Part shown: in pieces, positions 59,401 through 64,000 of the stretch
How the letters are laid out: every line of letters starts with the position of its first letter
Position numbering within the stretch: position 1 is the first letter of the stretch
From: Bactericera cockerelli
Lineage: Eukaryota > Arthropoda > Insecta > Hemiptera > Triozidae
Direction: 5' to 3'
Length of the DNA: 64,000 nucleotides
Assembly: GCA_024516035.1 (NCBI GenBank)
Contig: CM044956.1
Coordinates: 25,372,331 to 25,436,330, forward strand
Notes under the pieces: model-generated
What the model was told of the DNA's origin: nothing
Database searches by the model: none
The model's input: only the letters and a program-made list of their open reading frames with translations
Made by a program: the position numbers and the translations under genes

Positions 59401-62400
59401 GTGAGAGCAAACATAACAAACTCCAGGATATGCACAGTACGCAAAGTGTTTGTGTGGGATATACCGACCACCCAGTCCTGGGCATAACTCAGCCATTACA
59501 TACTAGCATGCAGTATGCAATGTTACCAGCCCCCGGGAACGTGCGCATTCACGCGCACGTGGACCCGCCTGCTCAGAGATATCTAGGTGCACACAGTTAC
59601 AGCTTTCGCCCCCTGTGTACCCTAGACCGAGGGCCTAGATAGCTTGGTAAAAGATCTAGGGCCTGGGGCGAACCATGAGCAAGTTCGCCCCAGGTGAAGA
59701 ACTACATCAAAAAATGATGATTGATTGTTGTAGAATCTCAATCTACCAATTCTAAAGTATTCTACCATACACGAATAAATTTTAATGCTCAACAGAATGA
59801 TTATCTTTTTTTTTTCTCAATCTCTACAGATTTTTTTACTTTTATTGATGCATTTATTGTGAAAATCAAATTAAATACAAAAATATTATGTATATACTTT
59901 ATTGTAGCCTTTACAATTGAAAATTAGCCAGCGTCGATGGCATGTTGAATACACCGGTTCCCTTCAGAACACCGAAGTTAAGCGACATCCAGCGAGGTTA
60001 AGACTTGGATGGGTGACCATTCAAATTCTAGTTCTCGTGACGCTGGCTGTTCCCGGCCCCACTCAGGCTGGGTGAGGTCAATGTGAGTAGCAGGTTTGTG
60101 AGTTTCCTGCGAATGGAGGGTAAAACCCCCGTCGTGATATGACCATGGCAGTTGAAAGCGACGTTAAACCCCACTTAAAAAAAAAAAAATTGAAAATTAT
60201 ATTTGTGAATATTATAAATTCAAGAACTCCTCATGTCTCGTGGAACTCAAATTTAAATGTGCAAAAGAAGTCACAATTGATATTTTTCATGCTAATTCCG
60301 TACCATTTGTTTTTATTTCAGACGTAAAGGTCTACACAGAGCTGTTATAGGGCTTGATGAAAAGCTCACAAAAAAATTGACAACTTTCATAGCAAAAAAT
60401 TTGGATGTGCCCCAGTATTTTGATGTACTATCTCAAACTACTTTTATAGTTATAGGTAAGTTTTCGGTATCCCCCCCCTTATTATTATGTTTTTTTTATC
60501 AAATAGAAAAAGAATGTTTTCACTCAAAACCCATCAACCTCTCCACCAAAATAATTCCTTCTTGTTCCCAACTCTCTCACTCCCAGATCTTATTTCAAAC
60601 CTTGTTCTTATTCTTCCCACTTTTGACGGTATTTCATTGGCATTTTCTTTTTTGCTCCTATTTCATATATCTGGACGTTTCATAACCTCCTGAGCAACTT
60701 TGGTTTTGTGTGTCTGTCAAATATATTCCTTGCATGGTGCAAATCTCAGAAATACAGAACGGATTTCCATGAAATTTTGTACACATATTGAAGACATATT
60801 GTAGATGGTCCCATTTTAAATTCATCATCTTTGCACTCGCGGTTCTTGGAGGTAGAGACCATGCGTCTGACCACTAACTTTTTACTTATACGTTTATATC
60901 TCGTGAACCATACACCCGATTTTGATGAATTTTTTTATGTTTATGCGTATTACTTTTTTACATAGTGCATTAGTAGTTATTTTTTTAAATAAAATATGAT
61001 TGAGCTCTGATATTTAAGAAAATCCAAAAAAGTGCAAAAATTAGGTCTTCAACTTGACGATACAGAATTTTTTTGTAGAATTTAGAATGTAGGAAAAAAG
61101 GTATACCACCACATAAAACAAAATTGAAGAGAATTAGTTAAAAAGTTTTGGAGATACAGGAGATTTAGTATAAAATTTCAAAATCGCTAAGTGTATACAA
61201 TGTGAACCACGAGGAAGTATTGTGTCCATAATTGGCAGAGGATTTATCTATTATTTTCCTTTCTTCTCCTCTCTTTTTTCTACTCCCTGTTCTTCTTCTT
61301 CTGTCTTTTTTTCTTCCAACACTTCTTCTTCCTCCTCCTCCTTCTCCTCTTCTCTTTCGCGATTTTCTGTGCGTATTCAAGTTTGCAACAGTTCGATTTA
61401 TTCTAGAGGATATTTTCGAGTTTTTTTGAGTGGTTATTTTCGGAAATTTGAGATGAGAGGATCAGAAAAGATTAATATACGTCTAATTTTTACCCTGACA
61501 CCTTCCACAAAAAATACAAAAACTCTACGTTTCGCAATCTTTCGCAAGAAATGTTGATTGTTCCCTTCTGAGCTATCATCTGAGCTAAGTAACTCAACGA
61601 GGTCAAGTGGAGTTTTTTGTGTAGGTCCAAAACTTTAACTTAAAATTATGTTTTTTGCTATAAAGAAGTAGACAAATTAAGGACCCTCTCTTTCAATACA
61701 CCCCGTATTTAAATTAATAAAAAAAAATCAACATAGTTACTTGCCTATGGGTTCTTCAAACATCATGAAAGATCGCACTGGTTTTAATAATAACAATAAA
61801 ATTTATATATTAGCTGTTGACAACTTCGTGACTAAAATGTGAAATAGTTTCACAGCAATCATTCATATAACTTTGAGAAGTTGGTAGTTGGAGTTAGAGA
61901 GAGAAAAAGAGGTTTTATCGTTGTAATTAGGGCTTCCAATCCCGCGGGATCCCGCGGCAATACATATATTTTATAAACTACGCCAGGTGCTTGGCCCTAT
62001 ACTTTAAAAAAGAAAGAAATATAAAATGTGTTTTAAGCGGAAGAGAACACTATTTTTATTAAAAAAATTAATGTAAAAACAGAACAAATTATACCTCCCC
62101 ATTGCTTTGGAACGTGTGCATTTGTTTTTTTTTTTTAGTTCAGATTCAATATTCTCCTTTCTCAACACTTTTGATTTATAAAAACAGAACAAATTGTAAA
62201 AATTAACGTAAAAACAGAACAAATTAAAACTTTATGAATTTCCAAGTGAGATATTGGTTAGCAGCTAGCAGCTTACGGAATTTCTAAGAATACATAATTC
62301 CTTAGTCAATTGCTAAGCATAACCATAAACCAATTGGGTATTGTGTGATTTGTGTGGTTGTAAAAATTAATCACAAGATCTTAGTTTAAATTTTTCATTT

Positions 62401-63006
62401 ATTTTTATTTATAGTGCGGGATTGGAGCTCGCGGATCCTGAATGTGCAAATCCCGCAAAAATCGCGCGGATCCCGCGGTTTGCGGGATTGGAAGCCCTAG
62501 TTGTAATGCATAATGTATTAGTATGTTTTCAATATAATTAGGTATATTTTATTCATAAAAACCACGTTTTATTTATCTAATTATGGCCGTCTAAAATTGA
62601 ATACTTGTCCACTGTGCGGCGTGAGCTACGCCGAATTGTTTTGATGGTCTCTAACCATGTCACTAAGTAATGGTTTTAGTGTAATTTTATCTGGAAATCA
62701 GTATGGTCACTGTTAGAGAATCATGTGTTAAAGGTTTTATTGAAGATCCCATTTTCTGAATTCCCTACAGACGTTGTGGAGGAGATGATGGGCTCCGGGC
62801 TAAGCCCCAGCGGCGGCCTGGTCTCTATTCTGTCTCGCCTCGCCCGCCGGCTCCAATCAGAACAGGACTCTGTGCGGGAGCTGCTGGAGCTACAGGGTGC
62901 CCTGCAGATGTTGTTCTCTACTTCGTCGGGCGGGGAGGTCTCCCCCACCACACAGTATGAACCCTCTGCAGGCGCGAGCAGGGAGCTGTGTGTAAACGTG
63001 GCCTAA
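32253..63006 (+). CDS. UTP15: U3 snoRNA-associated protein 15 homolog (UTP15), ten exons, complete
   Basis: Nucleolar WD40 protein of the t-UTP/UTPA subcomplex of the small-subunit processome, needed for 18S rRNA maturation and linked to pol I transcription. Exons are 32253-32342, 41400-41492, 42069-42253, 45968-46091, 47582-47762, 49315-49538, 52731-52868, 57058-57215, 60322-60455 and 62771-63006. Every intron is GT-AG, and the 1563 nt translate to 520 residues plus TAA (human UTP15 is about 518). Residues 1-60 match the family start (YW near 25). Residues 62-320 are WD40 blades, with LVAGGEDPEVKLFD, VVALWDIP, SGSYDKTVNVYDTR, VCVWDML and LVSGSLDHHVKIYDL. Residues about 346-500 form the helical UTP15 C-terminal domain (VDQALRGFKYVKAL, LGELIRRKGLHRAV). 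The start ATG sits in gctATGGCC. Introns hold nearly 29 kb of repeats; intron 1 alone is 9.06 kb. Confidence 0.95.
32343..35394. other. UTP15 intron 1, proximal part: repeats only
   Basis: 32520-32600 and 32880-32950 carry the word AGGCCAAGTTCCAGCAAGCA. 33100-33560 holds about three tandem-like units with TACAGGGAAAAATCTGAAAA. 33628-33659 is an A tract. 33890-34415 is the copy of 1-570. 34970-35000 is a short GA repeat. 35172-35390 is a palindromic MITE related to 10331. No coding region is supported. Confidence 0.6.
36189..39135 (-). pseudogene. LINE ORF2: endonuclease plus reverse transcriptase, one frameshift
   Basis: The frame from ATG 39135 runs 846 codons to 36595; a second frame carries the normal C-terminus from about 36686 to TAG at 36189. 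Endonuclease (residues about 5-215): LLQINTDR, ISEPN, GGDLNAKSPEWGS, SVIDITFA. The usual SDH box reads SLH, losing the Asp. RT (about 410-700): IQPNKAPGPDQIPP, YRPICLLNTFGKLYE, NQFGFRSGRSTIDA, SAGVPQGS and the catalytic YADD. The C-terminal part after the shift has HGCFQTYLFRIGK and CVYCDEETEDSPEHTLFHCS, the CCHC-like end of R1-type ORF2. The break lies in a TGAT tandem at about 36680-36690. It is otherwise very well preserved, suggesting recent insertion. Confidence 0.9.
39154..40116 (-). CDS. LINE ORF1: Gag-like nucleic-acid-binding protein with three zinc knuckles
   Basis: About 320 residues from the ATG at 40116-40114 to TGA at 39156-39154. The frame stays open upstream to the element's 5' edge, so the N-terminus may be truncated; R1-clade ORF1 proteins are commonly longer. 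The C-terminal part carries CTNCLEVGHHSRRC, CLKCTQRGHKAKDC and a third CxxC.....H....C knuckle, the arrangement typical of the R1/jockey group. An acidic N-terminus (EVNEEEAEQD) and a central RRM-like region precede it. Expected role: bind element RNA and form the RNP with ORF2 protein. ORF2 starts 18 nt after the stop. Confidence 0.85.
   Translation of the reverse strand: MDEVNEEEAEQDTFVCAIDQNDSDWITKTGASLQIITKDMKVRKELSIAFAGRGINQTIRKIVELVINESEFKVHILTNQNDNVVVDREGMIIIKPQIGGKTFADLLKDIKNKVKPENYDVRVKGIRETKDGSIMMLADGNGVRELQKDIARISEGATVISGGRIKLDILDLDPTVTEDELREEIKKKCRPEEENTFTIDNLRPTTTRWQIATVNAPMDLGRRMLTEGIIKVGWIACRIKERIDIERCTNCLEVGHHSRRCQKPYNPEIQCLKCTQRGHKAKDCQNEKYCLKCKVEGHRGDNLSCPYYRELVNNRRSRNY
40163..40238. 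repeat. Perfect 36-bp inverted repeat at the LINE 5' junction
   Basis: Arms 40163-40198 and 40203-40238 are exact complements with a 4-nt loop. The outer half-site begins CGAAAAAAATAAATGAACTT. The right arm belongs to the host repeat (compare 8225-8262); the left arm is an inverted copy of it lying between the target duplication and the LINE. Confidence 0.92.
40239..41260. repeat. Rest of host repeat plus inverted 18235-type repeat
   Basis: 40239-40731 completes the CAGGGTGTCCCACC element, ending GGTGGGACACCCTG. 40850-41165 is an inverted copy of the 18235-18490 repeat (GATGGTCCC / GGGATCATCTACAG region). It lies in UTP15 intron 1 and has no coding region. Confidence 0.6.
41400..41492 (+). 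CDS. UTP15: UTP15 exon 2
   Basis: Thirty-one codons, DPVFLKEFAGIDHVSFSNVD through FAVTASAK, between TTATTTCAG and GTAAGC. It matches the family pattern VxFSPxxPYxYAVTAS leading into the first WD repeat. Confidence 0.93.
41520..42060. repeat. Solo arm of element X plus repeat shared with 13840-14420
   Basis: 41520-41745 matches the X arm at 29161-29325 and carries A-rich simple sequence (41545-41595). 41770-42060 matches 13845-14008 plus 14283-14420, where the SINE at 14009 interrupts it. It fills UTP15 intron 2. Confidence 0.65.
42069..42253 (+). CDS. UTP15: UTP15 exon 3
   Basis: Encodes residues 62-123 with the WD blade GTFRNDGKLLVAGGEDPEVK followed by LFDVSSKNLLRVFKGHKG. The acceptor is CCCTCTAG and the donor GTAATT. 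Confidence 0.94.
42291..42521 (+). repeat. Left half of a fold-back 'GGGGCGGCC' copy, split by element B
   Basis: CAGGGTCCGCCAAAAAAGGAG to GTTGACAGTAAATGTAA matches the left arm at 15146-15380. The arm resumes after element B at 45122 with TTTAGGACAAGTTTGAG and continues to about 45250. Confidence 0.75.
42522..45121 (+). mobile_element. Hairpin-ended Helitron/HINE-like element, copy B
   Basis: About 2.6 kb, the inverted partner of copy A without the 1.7-kb insertion. The 5' end is CCCCCAAAAACACCACTTCG (small hairpin ACCAC-TTC-GTGGT). Then come subterminal GAAGAACGCCT, the 540-bp palindrome, unique DNA, five minisatellite units (43620-43830), tRNA-like segments (complement at about 43998-44050 and 44322-44370), AGGCGTTCTTC, the 18-nt palindrome (45100-45117), and TTGA. 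The flanks TAAATGTAA and TTTAGGAC rejoin to the same length as the intact fold-back arm, so there is no target duplication, and the target is A|T. No helicase ORF is present. Confidence 0.7.
45968..46091 (+). CDS. UTP15: UTP15 exon 4
   Basis: Encodes residues 123-164 with a WD blade ending VVALWDIPSESRVSSFTHHT. It begins by completing the split glycine codon. The acceptor is TTTTCAG and the donor GTAAGT. Confidence 0.93.
46370..46560 (+). repeat. Diverged minisatellite related to the 45-bp unit
   Basis: Four loose copies of ATTTATGGCCATGCCT...GAGTAGGGTTAGGAAAAATAC type. It lies in UTP15 intron 4 with no other recognisable part of the hairpin element. Confidence 0.6.
47159..47455 (+). repeat. 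Tandem duplication, unit about 141-145 bp
   Basis: Two nearly identical units begin CCTATCCATCTATGTACCTA and include TTGTCTGTTACCAATACCAC and GAGAATCGACCCCTTTGCAA. The second starts at 47300 and is slightly longer in its CTAT stretch. It lies in UTP15 intron 4. Confidence 0.85.
47582..47762 (+). CDS. UTP15: UTP15 exon 5
   Basis: Encodes residues 165-225: DYVRAGAVSP, then LISGSYDKTVNVYDTR and VNHGSPIESVLFLPSGGIFV. The acceptor is TCTCCAG and the donor GTAATG. Confidence 0.95.
47763..49314. other. UTP15 intron 5
   Basis: No gene. 48640-48675 has a short inverted repeat, TTTTGAGAGACA / TGTCTCTCAAAA. 48898-48940 is A-rich simple sequence. 49065-49185 resembles an arm of the 540-bp palindrome. 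Confidence 0.5.
49315..49538 (+). CDS. UTP15: UTP15 exon 6
   Basis: Encodes residues 225-299: GGLEVCVWDMLGGGRLLHRF, HHKTVTSLCLASGGKRLVSG, then SLDHHVKIYDL and the next blade. The acceptor is TTCTAACAG and the donor GTAGGA. Confidence 0.95.
49745..50276 (+). pseudogene. jockey-like reverse-transcriptase fragment
   Basis: Two overlapping plus-strand frames together read the N-terminal RT region. Frame one has DNLVAKDAKSIADLFARNFS and GPDEIFPLLFKSCAEALAAP. After a shift near 50085, frame two has IFHKEWKKSYISPIFKSGEK, NIKNYRPVGITSTIPKLLE. NYRP-I/V matches RT motif 2a of jockey-type elements. It stops before the YADD box. Dead fragment in UTP15 intron 6. Confidence 0.8.
50425..50625 (-). mobile_element. 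5S-headed SINE, internally shortened
   Basis: On the minus strand: ATCACCGAAGTTAAGCAACG, CCAGTGAGGTGGAGAC, then the body GGCTAGGTGAGATAAATGTG, CTGCGAATGGAGGGTAAC and a poly(A) (T run at about 50420). Like 13335-13520 it lacks the first 5S bases and the TGGATGGGTGACC box. Confidence 0.75.
50703..52407. mobile_element. 1.7-kb fold-back element with CAGGGTGTCCCG ends, copy 2
   Basis: Same architecture as 25216-26931, 1705 bp, flanked by TA (50701-50702, 52408-52409). The unique centre is inverted relative to copy 1. On the plus strand it ends an AATAAAG(TAA)n-like stretch at 51495-51522 that resembles a LINE/SINE 3' tail trapped inside. It lies in UTP15 intron 6, directly followed by another ACAGGGTGT repeat. 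Confidence 0.85.
52620..52690. repeat. TG microsatellite near UTP15 exon 7
   Basis: About 15 uninterrupted TG units followed by GA and TG stretches, ending roughly 40 bp before the exon 7 acceptor. Confidence 0.9.
52731..52868 (+). CDS. UTP15: UTP15 exon 7
   Basis: Forty-six codons. EYVVAGMINGLVSVRKR closes the last WD blade, and the linker KVPVKLPDMQ follows. The acceptor is TTCTAG and the donor GTAATC. Confidence 0.9.
53078..54369 (+). mobile_element. mariner element, apparently intact
   Basis: 1292 bp, the usual mariner size. The inverted ends share GATCAATAAGTACCCGTGTTT (left) and its near-complement AAACACGGGTACTTCTTGATC (right), and TA sits at 53076-53077 and 54370-54371. It interrupts a repeat seen whole at 11130 and 32900 (CAAGCACG.CAGTGTATCTTT), so the empty site is known. 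It lies in UTP15 intron 7. Confidence 0.9.
53257..54306 (+). CDS. mariner transposase, full length open frame
   Basis: 349 residues from the ATG at 53257 to TAG. The N-terminal DNA-binding part has two helix-turn-helix regions (MTTVRFWFNEFKRGRTSIFD; VREVAESVGISYGTVFKIL) and the linker DRPGRP. The catalytic triad is D,D34D: first Asp in VTVDETWIHHY, second in FHHDNAPAHSS, third in PYSPDLAPCDYFLFP with exactly 34 residues between the last two. The WVPRLLT linker motif is also present. No stop or frameshift. It performs cut-and-paste transposition at TA. It could still be active if transcribed; no promoter was identified. An upstream in-frame TTG at 53248 is not needed as start. Confidence 0.95.
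   Translation: MEKEQYRAVIRFLFLDGKKCDEIKLKLDAVYGSSSPSMTTVRFWFNEFKRGRTSIFDEDRPGRPEDVCTEEVVEKVHDMILKDRRTKVREVAESVGISYGTVFKILHDKLGMRKLSARWVPRLLTIDNKRIRLNCSKASLELFNRNPDDFLRRVVTVDETWIHHYTPETKQQSKEWTLVGESAPKKAKSVQSAGKVMATVFWDAKGIILIDFLEKGKTITAAYYSELLTRFDAKLKETRPHLARKKVLFHHDNAPAHSSGIVAAKIHQLGYKLLPHPPYSPDLAPCDYFLFPNLKVWLGGKRFSSNDDVISQTKGYFEEFEGSYFLEGLKKWQDRWKKCVALKGDYVEK
54675..55545. repeat. UTP15 intron 7 repeats
   Basis: 54675-54860 is a fold-back 'GGGGCGGCC' left arm (GGAGCCACTCGAAATATCTA, CAGGGGCGGCCCC). 54930-55330 has three tandem-like units with TACAGGGAAAAATCTGAAAA and TGTCGTTTTAGG. 55420-55545 is the repeat shared with 5140-5250. Confidence 0.6.
55546..56280. other. UTP15 intron 7, no gene recognised
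   Basis: 55640-55840 repeats a segment with ACTGGGGCGCC.GCC.CGGGG and AAAGGGCG. 55835-55885 has the inverted pair CCTAAAAATTGGATG / CATCCAATTTTTAGG. 55905-56230 repeats GACCTATCAACTCA.AGCAAG twice. The origin is unknown. Confidence 0.5.
56285..56515. repeat. Long interrupted TG microsatellite
   Basis: About 230 bp of TG with CG and GG interruptions, longest pure run near 56408-56446. The long open frames on both strands here are low-complexity artefacts. Confidence 0.92.
56575..56815 (+). mobile_element. tRNA-headed SINE with complete head
   Basis: AGCCTCCGTGGCGTAAAGG (A box) and GAGTTCGATTCCCGG (B box) lie about 45 nt apart, then the body CCTACCCAGGCGGGGTCAGG, GATTCCCAGCGAATGG, and GTCAGGACGTTAAAACCAAA. 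It lacks the 3' end and TAA tail seen at 14009-14273. It lies in UTP15 intron 7. Confidence 0.82.
57058..57215 (+). CDS. UTP15: UTP15 exon 8
   Basis: Encodes residues 346-398: KKAERRSVDQALRGFKYVKA then LLATLGELIR. This is the start of the C-terminal helical domain that binds other t-UTPs. The acceptor is TTTTACAG and the donor GTAAGT. Confidence 0.93.
57240..58145 (-). pseudogene. LINE 3' fragment with RNase H domain
   Basis: On the minus strand from 58145: LGKHATIFQAEVLAILIAVQ and ILSDGQAAIKAI (RNase H Glu and Asp motifs), a frame shift, then WKLLERLARSNSIQLIWVPG, HTGVEGNEKADQLAKAGSG, a stop, and PALAIPNCIAKKAIADLIRE..., CRKCFESEETASHIILECLA. This is the RNase H plus CCHC-like end of I/R1-type ORF2. 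It ends with a short tandem ATGTA tail (57245-57262). 5'-truncated; lies in UTP15 intron 8. Confidence 0.85.
58149..59048 (+). pseudogene. jockey/CR1-like LINE 3' fragment starting at the RT catalytic box
   Basis: Begins SADDTTLFVQSI (catalytic ADD at 58152-58160), then after a shift NSNRLHLNATKTQRIVF, VKLLGFYLDPQLRWHAHIDY, LKNAYYGLFHSILSYGILLW. After another shift near 58555 come IHSHNTRHKSNLRPNNHRVN and FNKIPLHIRDMPCETFKTII, ending at TAG 58922-58924. A 3' UTR with AATAAA and an A tail to 59048 follows. It stands head to head with the RNase H fragment. Confidence 0.85.
59049..59235. repeat. Right arm of a fold-back 'GGGGCGGCC' copy
   Basis: AACCAGTGAAATTAAATATACG to GGCCCCGCCCCTGGTAATGA matches the right arm at 15970-16135. 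The LINE fragments at 57240-59048 therefore probably landed in this element. Confidence 0.65.
59927..60189 (+). mobile_element. Full-length 5S-headed SINE with target duplication
   Basis: Head 59927-60018 parallels 5S rRNA: GCCAGCGTCGATGGCATG, TTGAATACACCGGTTC, CACCGAAGTTAAGCGACAT (A box region) and CTTGGATGGGTGACC (C box). Body: CCACTCAGGCTGGGTGAGGT, GCGAATGGAGGGTAAAACCC, GAAAGCGACGTTAAACC. An A tail closes it. The duplication TTGAAAATTA is at 59917-59926 and 60190-60199. It lies in UTP15 intron 8, about 120 bp before exon 9. Confidence 0.92.
60322..60455 (+). CDS. UTP15: UTP15 exon 9
   Basis: Encodes residues 398-443: RRKGLHRAVIGLDEKLTKKL, FIAKNLDVPQYFDVLSQTTF. It has a TATTTCAG acceptor and a GTAAGT donor. 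It corresponds to the family segment LIRRG...AL.GRDE.....L.FL.RNL..PRF. Confidence 0.92.
60456..61927. repeat. UTP15 intron 9, proximal: interspersed repeats
   Basis: 60655-61240 carries the 18235-type repeat followed by CCACGAGGAAGTATTGTGTC, also seen at 2770, 30740, 32000 and 52470. 61255-61365 is a pyrimidine-rich stretch. No coding region is supported. Confidence 0.6.
61928..62499. mobile_element. Nonautonomous hAT element
   Basis: 572 bp with 18-bp perfect ends TAGGGCTTCCAATCCCGC and its complement, continuing imperfectly with GGGATCCCGCG. An 8-bp target duplication, GTTGTAAT, is at 61920-61927 and 62500-62507. The TAGGG start and 8-bp duplication are hAT hallmarks. It encodes nothing. 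It lies in UTP15 intron 9. Confidence 0.9.
62771..63006 (+). CDS. UTP15: UTP15 exon 10 (terminal)
   Basis: Seventy-eight codons to TAA at 63004-63006: DVVEEMMGSGLSPSGGLVSI then LRRL-like helices (RLARRLQSEQDSVRELLELQ, GALQMLFS). Base composition is far more GC-rich than the flanking introns. The acceptor is CCCTACAG. Confidence 0.93.
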
Positions 63007-63139
63007 AATTGGCACTAATCAAACCTGAGGAAATATTTGTAGTACTTCTCTTAACAGTTCTGAAAGCATTTTGAACGTTTTTTTTGTGTCGTCCACATGG
63101 CCATTTCATAAGTTTCACATTGATCAATGATCATTTATC

Positions 63140-63359
63140 ATTTTGTGTGACTTGGGTTCAATTCTCAGCAGGGCAAGATTTAGGGCGGAATTAATAGACG
63201 TTTTTGTAATACCTCTGTGGCGCTAAGTCACCGATTGCGTACTGTGTAAGATAGGGAAAAACCGACACTTACCAACGACTTAAGTTATTTTTTTTTTTTT
63301 TAAGATTACTTAACGCCCCAACAATAAAGGCAATTACAAAGTAAAATGATGTATATATA

Positions 63360-63400
<41 letters not shown>

Positions 63401-64000
63401 AATTGATGTTGTCTATTAATTCTGCCCTTAATTACCTTTAATTAATTTAATCAGGGATGGAAATATGGTCAAAATAAGATATTGGGACAGATGGTGATCT
63501 CGGTTTAATTCCCAGCAGGGCAGGAATTTTTCTGCCCTCTGTACACTGTATTTCCATCACGTTTTCATTAATGTTGTGTACTAGAATTATAATTATAGTT
63601 CTCATACCTAGCTGTTTAAGAATTCTAAATATTATTTATTTATACACTGGACATCTTTATTATAGTGACAGTACTTGGATATGTTGCTAGGACCACTAAG
63701 GGTTATAAGAATCCATATATTATTTTCTACCATGAAAACTTGTGCAAGCTGCGTAGCATTGACAAAACCGTAAAATTTGAAGTATGACATCAGCAAATTT
63801 TAGAAATTTCATATTGAATCTAAACTCCTGCAGACTGTTTTTGTATCTATCTGTTTTTGAGCTAAAATAATTGAACTTGGTTGTGATGGTTGATTGATAA
63901 TTATTTTATCTATTCACCATATTCCCCAAGAGATGTGAAATGGAAATAATTCAAAACAAAATTCTGTACTTCTGTAAATATGTTCGGCTGGTTCTAATGC
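63140..64000. other. UTP15 3' flank
   Basis: 63150-63180 and 63500-63525 share GGTTCAATTC.CAGCAGGGCA / GGTTTAATTCCCAGCAGGGC, B-box-like relics of a tRNA-type SINE. 63353-63395 is an AT microsatellite. I see no gene after 63006. Confidence 0.5.
63323..63328 (+). terminator. Candidate polyadenylation signal of UTP15
   Basis: AATAAA about 320 nt after the UTP15 stop codon is the first canonical hexamer seen downstream on the plus strand. Its use is not shown by the sequence. Confidence 0.4.

Noticed and set aside
60377..60685. 102-residue plus-strand frame
   Set aside because: UTP15 exon 9 read through its donor into the intron; only 60322-60455 is coding.

Overview
The window looks like nuclear DNA from an insect, probably a hemipteran, although the sequence fixes no species. 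It is AT-rich, with short GT-AG exons scattered through long repeat-packed introns. Transposon remains are dense and typical of insects: mariner, Tc1, R1-like and jockey-like LINEs, BEL/Pao, fold-back elements and SINEs. Nothing bacterial, viral-genome-like or CRISPR-like was seen.

Two host genes are present and divergently arranged. On the minus strand, 2521-20125 holds seven coding exons (about 366 residues) of a Golgi pH regulator (GPHR/GPR89). Its start codon is at 20125-20123, and its last roughly 90 residues lie left of the window. On the plus strand, 32253-63006 holds a complete ten-exon UTP15, a WD40 protein of the U3 small-subunit processome. All ten exons join in frame to 520 residues, close to the family length of about 518. 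The two start codons are 12.1 kb apart, and 20126-32252 between them is almost all repeats.

The rest is layered mobile DNA. GPHR introns carry 5S-headed and tRNA-headed SINEs, a BEL/Pao reverse-transcriptase remnant, a LINE endonuclease remnant, palindromic MITEs, and a palindromic Tc1 derivative (11434-13075). The intergenic region holds a nested stack: a fold-back element X (23540-29325), inside it a hairpin-ended Helitron/HINE-like element (copy A, 23725-27990), and inside that a 1.7-kb fold-back element with TA duplications (25216-26931). UTP15 intron 1 contains an R1-like LINE with both ORFs (35514-40195). Intron 3 contains the second hairpin-ended element (copy B). Intron 6 contains a second 1.7-kb fold-back element and an RT fragment. 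Intron 7 has an apparently intact mariner. Intron 8 has LINE fragments and a full-length 5S-SINE. Intron 9 has a hAT MITE.

Most interesting are: (i) the hairpin-ended element, which inserted between A and T without target duplication at two sites whose empty versions can be read in this window; (ii) two SINE families with different pol III heads (5S rRNA and tRNA) but a shared body; (iii) a 33-nt snap-back copy of target DNA at the 5' junction of the R1-like LINE; and (iv) a Tc1 copy turned into a palindrome after its stop codons had arisen. Boundaries were read by eye, so repeat ends may be off by a few bases unless target duplications are quoted.
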